From positions 34,425 to 46,767 of the forward strand of contig MGXX01000076.1 of assembly GCA_001801515.1 (NCBI GenBank): a stretch of 12,343 bases of DNA. The letters are read 5' to 3'. Source of the stretch: Gammaproteobacteria bacterium RIFCSPHIGHO2_12_FULL_38_11. GTDB taxonomy: Bacteria > Pseudomonadota > Gammaproteobacteria > Coxiellales > Coxiellaceae. Both the position numbers and the translations under genes were made by a program. The notes under the pieces are model-generated. The model saw nothing but the letters and a program-made list of their open reading frames with translations. It was not told the DNA's origin and did no database searches. Positions 7,703-12,343 of the stretch are shown here, piece by piece (the first letter of the stretch is position 1; every line of letters begins with the position of its first letter).

Positions 7703-7849
7703 TCGCCCAATATGACGTGATCTTTAAATGTTTTTCATTCGAAAATGTTCGAAATGCAATAAGCATTCCTTCACATTTTCTCAATCAAAACATTTAAATC
7801 TCACGCCATCTTGGCCACCAGTTGTACGACTTATTTCGTACCTGTTCCT
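7671..7849. repeat. 179-base foldback (MITE-like) palindrome at convergent gene ends
   Basis: Outer arms of 31 bases (7671-7701 and 7819-7849, beginning AGGAACAGGTACGAAATAAG) pair with one mismatch. Weaker complementarity continues inward through a TTTAAATG segment to a central hairpin (7751-7769, loop AATAA), and the whole structure is symmetric about 7760. The flanking trinucleotide TAA occurs on both sides (7669-7671 and 7849-7851), which could be a target duplication if the terminal repeat starts at GGAACAGG, but three bases prove little. The left arm encodes the C-terminus and stop of the TraI-like gene; the right arm ends 22 bases past the lnt stop. It may act as a bidirectional RNA hairpin, though it lacks a GC-rich stem with a T-run. 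Confidence 0.85.
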
Positions 7850-7870
7850 AAGTTAGCAGAAAAAATTAAT

Positions 7871-9421
7871 TTAACACACAAATAATAATAACAGCATCAA
7901 TGTAATGAGTGCGGTAATGGGGTAATAATGCCATATCATTAAGGGCGTTTTTCCCGTCATTGGTTGCACATCATCTGTGATAACAATGCGTTGATCAATT
8001 GGCGCACCCTTTATTATTTTCCCGAATGGAGAAATAAAAGCAGTAATCCCTGTATTTGTGCTCAGTAATTGAAAGCGTCCTGTTTCAAGTGAGCGCATTT
8101 GGGCCATTTGTAAATGTTGTGGCAGTGCAATGGATTTTCCAAACCAGCTGTCATCTGACAATGTCAGTAATAATTCGCTTTTTTCTGCAGAATGTAGGAC
8201 TTGGTTGGGAAAAGCAATTTCATAGCACAGAAAAGGCGCGATACGAATATTGCGTTCTGCTTTGAAAAGGGAGGACTGGGGGGTGGGGCGTGTGAAGCTG
8301 CTCCCCCCTTTGGAAAAGGGGGGCTGGGGGGGATTTTCAATTTTAATTTTCAAAGCAGCTTGATTCTTTGGTCCACGAGAAAAACCAGACATGGGGATTT
8401 TAAAATAAGTCATGATCTTCCCGAAAATATCGGATAAGGGAGTATATTCTCCAAACGGAACCAAATGCTGTTTTAAATATTGCCCATTATTATCACCAAT
8501 TAATAACACGCCATTGTAATATTCTGTGCCGTTTTCAATTGGTACGCCAAAAATAATATTGCTGTTATTTTTTTTAGCAAGCTGTCCTAGCTGTCGAATA
8601 AACGTTTTTGCATCTTGCGCATAAACAGGAAACGCCCCTTCAGGCCAAACAATTAATTCACTGGAAAAATGATCGAATGTTAAATTTTTATAGATATTAA
8701 TATTTTGCATTACATAAGATGCGTCCCATTTTACGGATTGTGGGATATTTCCCTGAATTAAGCTGACTTTCAGCGGAAGACCAATTGGTTTTGTCCAAAC
8801 GTGATCTTTCAAAATCCAGCCTGAACCGATCAACCCAAAAATAACAACAAAACAAATTATTTTAATAAAACGAGACTGTTTTGTGGCCAGCAAAACCAAG
8901 GCGCCACTGATTGCAGTAGTTGCTAATGATAATCCATAGATACCGACAATCGGCGCTAAACCTTGTAGGGGTGTGGTGAGTTGTGCATAACCCAATAAAA
9001 GCCATGGAAATCCGCTGAAAAATTCGCAACGGGCATATTCCCAAATGACCCATAGCGCTGGAAAAACCAATAAACATTTTTTTGCATCAGAAAAACGTGA
9101 GAAACATTTTCGAAAAACATAACCGAGCGTAGCAGGATAAAAAGCTAACATAGCAACAAATAGAAATGTAATCAACGCCGCCAATATTGTCGATGAATTT
9201 CCAAAGCGATGAATACTGATAAATATCCACGACGTACCTATTCCAAAAAATCCCAAGCCAAAAAGCCAGCCTGTTACGAGCGCTTTTCGAGGTGATGTGT
9301 TTTTCCAGAGAAACAATAAAATGGCTGGAATAATAAAGGCAATACTATAAATATTAAAGGGCGAAAAGGCCAATGGAAGCAGCGCGCCGATGAACAGAGA
9401 AATAATTGAAATCCAGATCAT
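7871..9421 (-). CDS. lnt: Apolipoprotein N-acyltransferase with repeat-derived insert
   Basis: Inner-membrane enzyme that adds the third acyl chain to the N-terminal cysteine of lipoproteins, needed for Lol sorting. The 516 residues show several hydrophobic segments in the N-terminal 205 residues, then a periplasmic nitrilase-like domain and one C-terminal membrane helix. The catalytic triad is recognisable: Glu261 (LIVWPEGAFP), Lys318 (KQHLVPFGEYTP) and Cys399 (FLCYEI), corresponding to E. coli E267, K335 and C387. LSDDSWFGKS (421-430) and STNTGITAFISPFG (454-467) follow. Lys-to-Cys spacing is 81 residues against 52 in E. coli; the excess is an insert at about 362-389 (ENPPQPPFSKGG onward) derived from the palindromic repeat. 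TAGGA lies seven bases before the ATG, which overlaps the corC stop as ATGA. Confidence 0.96.
   Translation of the reverse strand: MIWISIISLFIGALLPLAFSPFNIYSIAFIIPAILLFLWKNTSPRKALVTGWLFGLGFFGIGTSWIFISIHRFGNSSTILAALITFLFVAMLAFYPATLGYVFRKCFSRFSDAKKCLLVFPALWVIWEYARCEFFSGFPWLLLGYAQLTTPLQGLAPIVGIYGLSLATTAISGALVLLATKQSRFIKIICFVVIFGLIGSGWILKDHVWTKPIGLPLKVSLIQGNIPQSVKWDASYVMQNINIYKNLTFDHFSSELIVWPEGAFPVYAQDAKTFIRQLGQLAKKNNSNIIFGVPIENGTEYYNGVLLIGDNNGQYLKQHLVPFGEYTPLSDIFGKIMTYFKIPMSGFSRGPKNQAALKIKIENPPQPPFSKGGSSFTRPTPQSSLFKAERNIRIAPFLCYEIAFPNQVLHSAEKSELLLTLSDDSWFGKSIALPQHLQMAQMRSLETGRFQLLSTNTGITAFISPFGKIIKGAPIDQRIVITDDVQPMTGKTPLMIWHYYPITALITLMLLLLFVC
8260..8343 (-). repeat. Palindromic element, one intact and one decayed copy, inside lnt
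   Basis: The intact palindrome (8303-8323) has arms CCCCCCTTT and AAAGGGGGG around GGA, then CT, a G-run and ATTTTCAATTT (ending 8343). A second, degenerate copy (TTTGAAAAGGGAGGACT and a G-run, about 8260-8286) lies exactly 48 bases away. Because 48 is a multiple of three, the frame stays open. The minus strand reads IENPPQPPFSKGG from the intact copy and PQSSLFKAE from the decayed one. GGGGGATTTTCAATTT is shared exactly with the miaB copy. Confidence 0.93.
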
Positions 9422-10236
9422 ACTGTTTTCCTAAACTGCAAACTCTGAATGCCGCGTCTGGTTGCTTTAGTAACTTGTACTTCAAAATCACCAAAAGTAA
9501 TGGTTTCATTGCGATTAGGTAAATAACCAAAAGCCTGCACAATTAATCCGCCAATTGTATCAAAATTTGCATTATTAAAATCAGTTTTAAAATAATGATT
9601 AAATATGTCAATGGGGGTTAACGCATTTACCATAAAAATATTTTTTTCAATTTCTTTAATAAGTAATTTTTTCTCATCGATATCGTATTCATCTTCTATA
9701 TCGCCAACAATTTCTTCTAAAACATCTTCAATTGTAACGAGACCCGAAACACCGCCATACTCATCAACGACAATGGCCATATGATTTCGATTCAAACGAA
9801 ATTCCTTTAATAAAATATCCAGTGGTTTACTTTCTGGAATATAAACTACCGGACGGATTAAATCACGAATAGGCGTTTCATGTTTTTCATTGATGCAAAA
9901 AGGCAATAAATCTTTGGCCAATAAAATACCGAGAATTTTATCAGGGCGTTCTCCTGTGACAGGAAAACGAGAATGTTGCGATTGAATAATCGTTGATATC
10001 ACATCGACTGGGTGCGCATCGCCAGCGAGCACTGTCATTTGTGGACGGGGGATCATAATGTCGCAGACTTTTTTATCTGAAACTGAAAGCACGCCTTCAA
10101 TCATTTTTAAGGCATCATGGTCGATTAATTGGCGATGCTCTGCATCGCGTAACATGTCGATTAATTGTTTTTGGCTATGGGGTTCACGCGATAAAAAATG
10201 GCTTAAGCGATCAAGCCAGGAAGGGTGGTCATTCAT
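9418..10236 (-). CDS. corC: CBS-domain transporter-associated protein CorC/YbeX
   Basis: Soluble 272-residue protein of the CorC/HlyC family, named for a link to CorA-dependent magnesium/cobalt efflux; in E. coli YbeX is also tied to ribosome maturation. Sequence order: an N-terminal DMLRDAEHRQLID segment (27-39), the MIPRPQM motif opening the CBS pair (61-67), first CBS around 65-125 (SRFPVTG, ILGILLAKDLL), second CBS around 130-185 with the hallmark VVDEYGGVSGLVTIEDVLEEIVGDIEDEYD, and a C-terminal CorC_HlyC domain (about 200-270; DTIGGLIVQAFGYLPNRNE, FEVQVTKATRRGIQSL). There are no membrane segments, separating it from the larger transporter-fused relatives. A strong TAAGGA lies nine bases before the ATG. 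It overlaps ybeY and lnt by ATGA at both ends. Confidence 0.95.
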   Translation of the reverse strand: MNDHPSWLDRLSHFLSREPHSQKQLIDMLRDAEHRQLIDHDALKMIEGVLSVSDKKVCDIMIPRPQMTVLAGDAHPVDVISTIIQSQHSRFPVTGERPDKILGILLAKDLLPFCINEKHETPIRDLIRPVVYIPESKPLDILLKEFRLNRNHMAIVVDEYGGVSGLVTIEDVLEEIVGDIEDEYDIDEKKLLIKEIEKNIFMVNALTPIDIFNHYFKTDFNNANFDTIGGLIVQAFGYLPNRNETITFGDFEVQVTKATRRGIQSLQFRKTV

Positions 10237-10682
10237 AGATAAGGATCCTTAAATCCAAGTTGCTTTAATGTTTTAATTTCCAATGTTTCCATTATTTTTG
10301 CATCAACTTCAATAATATGATCATACCCTACTAAATGCAAAAGCCCGTGAACAGTTAAATGCGCCCAGTGTGCTTCCGTTTCTAAGGGTGACTCGCGCTC
10401 CACTATTGCTGCGCAAATGGCTAAATCCCCCAATGACGCTTGAACTATGCCTGGTGTTGGTTCATAAACAAAGGATAACACATTTGTGGGCCCTGTTTTT
10501 TGGCGATAGGTTTCATTTAAGTGTGCGCTGGTTTCCTTATCAATAATGGAAATGCATACTTCATTGCAAGTTACGGGGATTTTCTCATGAATTACTTTAA
10601 TTGTTTCATTAATCCAATGTTGGAATTGTTTTTTTGTTGGGATATTAGGATGGTTTGCTGCATTGAGTAGAATCAGTTTCAT
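10233..10682 (-). CDS. ybeY: Endoribonuclease YbeY, rRNA maturation factor
   Basis: Single-strand-specific metallo-endoribonuclease involved in 16S rRNA 3'-end maturation and ribosome quality control. The 149 residues carry the zinc motif HGLLHLVGYDH (His112, His116, His122), the conserved arginine region YRQKTGPTNVLSF (59-71, Arg60), LGDLAIC (84-90) and EAHWAHLTVHG (103-113), all close to E. coli. The C-terminus LGFKDPYL matches the usual end. The ATG follows the miaB stop after only five bases; ybeZ, which separates them in E. coli, is absent here. The likely ribosome-binding site is the G-run of the palindromic repeat (AAAGGGGG, eight bases before the ATG), so repeat insertion apparently shaped its translation signal. 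It overlaps corC as ATGA. Confidence 0.97.
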   Translation of the reverse strand: MKLILLNAANHPNIPTKKQFQHWINETIKVIHEKIPVTCNEVCISIIDKETSAHLNETYRQKTGPTNVLSFVYEPTPGIVQASLGDLAICAAIVERESPLETEAHWAHLTVHGLLHLVGYDHIIEVDAKIMETLEIKTLKQLGFKDPYL

Positions 10683-10687
10683 CTAAT

Positions 10688-10699
10688 TTACCCCCTTTG
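10688..10699 (-). promoter_or_regulatory. Repeat-derived ribosome-binding site of ybeY
   Basis: Read on the minus strand, AAAGGGGG is followed by TAAATTAG and then the ybeY ATG, giving eight bases of spacing. The purine run is the outer arm of the palindromic repeat, and the TAA immediately after it is the miaB stop. Because the arm can pair with its partner in the same mRNA, initiation might be masked by the hairpin unless ribosomes translating miaB melt it. That last point is inference. Confidence 0.6.
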
Positions 10700-12088
10700 A
10701 AAAAGGGGGGCGGTTTGCGCTAGCAAACCGGGGGGATTTTCAATTTCCTCACCCATCAAAAAATTCCTATTCGCATCCGTTATTTGCACAGAAATCAACT
10801 GCCCAATTAAATTAGCCTCATATTGTCCAGAAAGCGTTTTAAATGAAACCATTCTATTATTTTCAGTTCGTCCTGCCATTTCATTGGGATTTCTGAATGA
10901 AGCTTTTGTCACTAATATTATTTGTTCTGACCCTACCATACGTCGGCTGATTTCCGCCGTGTTTTGATCGATACGGTTTTGTAAAATAGCCAAGCGTTCT
11001 TTTTTAATTTCCATAGGAACAGTGTCAGGCAGTGATGCAGCAGGTGTGCCAGGACGACGACTGTAAATAAAACTAAACGAAAAATCAAAACCGACATCCG
11101 CAATTAAATTCATTGTGTCTTCAAAATCTTTATCCGTTTCACCGGGAAAGCCAATAATAAAATCCGATGAAATGGAAATATCAGGACGTACTTTTTTCAA
11201 TGCGCGAATTTTAGATTTATATTCCAGTGCCGTGTAATTTCTTTTCATTGCTGCCAATATGCGATCAGAGCCACTTTGTACTGGTAAATGCAGATGATTT
11301 ACTAATTTTGGTTCATCTGCATAAGCATCAATTAAATTTTGTGAAAAAGCAGAAGGGTGTGATGTGGTAAAACGAATGCGTTTTATGCCGTCAATGGCAG
11401 CAACGTAATGAACCAATAGTGCTAAATCGGCAATATTGCCATCATGCATTAATCCACGATAATCATTTACATTTTGTCCGAGCAAGGTAATTTCTTTAAC
11501 GCCTTGCTCGGTTAGTTGTGCAATTTCCGCAATGATGGAATCAAATGGTCGGCTAATTTCAGTACCACGTGTATAAGGCACAACACAAAAACTACAGTAT
11601 TTACTGCAGCCTTCCATAATTGAAATAAGTGCTGTTGGTCCATCTGTTTTTGCTTCAGGTAAATAATCAAATTTTTCAATTTCGGGAAAACTAATATCGA
11701 CAGCGGGTTTTTTTGTTTTAATTGCAGCGTCGATTAATTTAGGGAGGCGATGTAAAGTTTGCGGACCAAAAACCATATCAACATAGGGTGCGCGTTTGAC
11801 AATGGCTTCACCTTCTTGGCTGGCAACGCAGCCACCCACACCAATAATCAAATCTGGTTTTTTAAGTTTGATTTCACGCGCACGGCCTAAATCAGAAAAT
11901 ACTTTTTCTTCGGCTTTTTCACGTACAGAACACGTATTGAATAAGATGACATCGGCTTCGTAAGGATCCTCAGTCTTTACAAATCCGTGCGACACGTGCA
12001 GTACGTCCAGCATTTTTTGGCTGTCGTATTCGTTCATCTGACAGCCGTGGGTTTTGATGTACAATTTTTTGGTGTTTTGTTTATTCAT
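10688..12088 (-). CDS. miaB: tRNA-2-methylthio-N6-dimethylallyladenosine synthase MiaB
   Basis: Radical-SAM enzyme with two [4Fe-4S] clusters that methylthiolates isopentenyl-adenosine 37 of tRNAs. The 466 residues show the N-terminal MTTase domain with cluster ligands Cys16, Cys53 and Cys87 ([34 protein letters not shown]), the radical-SAM CxxxCxxC at Cys161, Cys165 and Cys168 ([18 protein letters not shown]), [32 protein letters not shown] and a C-terminal TRAM domain ([11 protein letters not shown] to [13 protein letters not shown]). The ATG at 12088 aligns with the family start; the reading frame is open upstream to 12157 but that part is not family-like. No good Shine-Dalgarno is seen. 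The last 18 residues come from a palindromic repeat and replace the natural tail; catalytic parts are intact. Confidence 0.97.
   Translation of the reverse strand: MNKQNTKKLYIKTHGCQMNEYDSQKMLDVLHVSHGFVKTEDPYEADVILFNTCSVREKAEEKVFSDLGRAREIKLKKPDLIIGVGGCVASQEGEAIVKRAPYVDMVFGPQTLHRLPKLIDAAIKTKKPAVDISFPEIEKFDYLPEAKTDGPTALISIMEGCSKYCSFCVVPYTRGTEISRPFDSIIAEIAQLTEQGVKEITLLGQNVNDYRGLMHDGNIADLALLVHYVAAIDGIKRIRFTTSHPSAFSQNLIDAYADEPKLVNHLHLPVQSGSDRILAAMKRNYTALEYKSKIRALKKVRPDISISSDFIIGFPGETDKDFEDTMNLIADVGFDFSFSFIYSRRPGTPAASLPDTVPMEIKKERLAILQNRIDQNTAEISRRMVGSEQIILVTKASFRNPNEMAGRTENNRMVSFKTLSGQYEANLIGQLISVQITDANRNFLMGEEIENPPGLLAQTAPLFQRG
10691..10746 (-). repeat. Palindromic element with nested inner palindrome at the miaB/ybeY junction
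   Basis: The outer hairpin (10691-10710) reads CCCCCTTT, GAA, AAAGGGGGG. Where the leuS and lnt copies have two bases (CC or CT), this copy has a perfect inner inverted repeat, CGGTTTGCGCTAGCAAACCG (10711-10730, eight-base arms, GCTA loop). GGGGGATTTTCAATTT follows (10731-10746), identical to the lnt copy. On the coding strand it gives miaB residues [18 protein letters not shown], and the miaB TAA stop comes directly after it. Confidence 0.93.
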
Positions 12089-12343
12089 AGATGCGGATTC
12101 TATCTCAATTATTCCGATAAAAATAGCCATAGCGGCGAAGTTTTTGTTCGAAGGCAATGGAAACGAGAGCGCCAGCGACCGTGAAACCCGACTATTCAGT
12201 AAATAAAATTTAATGTGACGGGCTGCACGTTATAATTTGTGTTGAAAAAGCATACTGAAGCGCAAAGTTTCACGGTCGCTGCTATGTGACTTGTCAAGTT
12301 TTTGCATAAATAAATACCCCCGCTAACTAAATGCGTTTTAGAA
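12089..12343. other. Region upstream of miaB, no gene recognised
   Basis: These 255 bases at the right edge hold no convincing coding region. A reading frame open into miaB extends to 12157 but is not family-like. A perfect TTGACA occurs on the minus strand (12297 to 12292) without a credible -10 at 16-18 bases. An ATG at 12331 on the plus strand could begin a divergent gene beyond the edge, but nothing supports it. The miaB promoter presumably lies here, but I could not place it. Confidence 0.4.
12173..12281. repeat. 109-base inverted repeat upstream of miaB
   Basis: CAGCGACCGTGAAAC (12173-12187) is perfectly complementary to GTTTCACGGTCGCTG (12267-12281). Inside, TTCAGTA (12195-12201) pairs with TACTGAA (12253-12259), and both pairs share the same centre at 12227, so this looks like one decayed foldback element and not a chance match. 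The central part is not symmetric. It could be a degraded MITE or a long leader-RNA stem for miaB. Confidence 0.65.

Noticed and set aside
7751..7775. Rho-independent terminator in the centre of the foldback
   Set aside because: The central stem is short and AT-rich with no following T-run; termination may occur but the classic pattern is missing.
7841..7860. Integron attC-like end (GTTAGC near the foldback element)
   Set aside because: The expected paired core sites and attC arm arrangement are absent, and no integrase or cassette genes are present.
8201..8437. Plus-strand open frame across the lnt repeat (contains GGLGG-type residues)
   Set aside because: It is open because the palindromic repeat lacks stops in most frames; it is antisense to lnt and has no other support.
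10688..10745. miaB as a truncated pseudogene
   Set aside because: All cluster ligands, the radical-SAM core and the TRAM domain are present; only the variable tail is replaced.
12269..12297. Perfect TTGACA as a miaB promoter
   Set aside because: The hexamer 17 bases downstream is CGTGAA, and nothing like a -10 occurs at 16-18 bases, so it is not called a promoter.

Overview
The window reads as chromosomal housekeeping DNA from an AT-rich gammaproteobacterium. The gene order matches the Escherichia coli miaB-ybeY-ybeX-lnt and leuS-lptE-holA-nadD-rsfS-rlmH-mrdA clusters. Protein sequence, AT-rich codon use and tight packing would suit a Legionellales-type organism (Legionella/Coxiella relatives), but that placement is inference from general resemblance and was not tested by a search.

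Layout. Almost everything is on the minus strand, so transcription runs from high to low coordinates. The upstream block (12088 to 7871) is miaB (tRNA methylthiotransferase), ybeY (rRNA maturation endonuclease), corC/ybeX (CBS-domain protein) and lnt (apolipoprotein N-acyltransferase). The downstream block (6399 to below 1) is leuS, lptE, holA, nadD, rsfS, rlmH and the 5' part of mrdA (PBP2), which runs off the left edge. Five junctions are 4-base ATGA stop/start overlaps, and holA/lptE overlap by 41 bases, so strong translational coupling is expected. Between the blocks lies one plus-strand gene (6479-7702). It resembles the TraI_2/MobH relaxase family but has lost the HD-type metal-binding residues. 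It is divergent from leuS and convergent with lnt.

How the genes work together. The set mixes envelope assembly (Lnt acylates lipoproteins, LptE is an outer-membrane lipoprotein of LPS export, PBP2 makes lateral-wall peptidoglycan) with translation and ribosome functions (MiaB, YbeY, LeuS, RsfS, RlmH), NAD synthesis (NadD) and replication (HolA). This is a widely conserved housekeeping neighbourhood and not a defence or metabolic island.

What is unusual. A C/G-rich palindromic repeat family has entered three coding regions in frame: the leuS linker (with a 30-base tandem expansion), the lnt catalytic domain just before the active-site cysteine, and the miaB 3' end. At miaB it supplies the protein tail, lies immediately before the stop codon and provides the likely ybeY ribosome-binding site, at the place where ybeZ (phoH-like) sits in E. 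coli. This resembles the in-frame palindromic elements known from Rickettsia. A separate 179-base foldback element sits at the convergent gene end and supplies the last residues and stop of the TraI-like gene. HolA appears to lack roughly 35-50 residues of its C-terminal domain. No rRNA, tRNA, CRISPR array or complete insertion sequence was seen.
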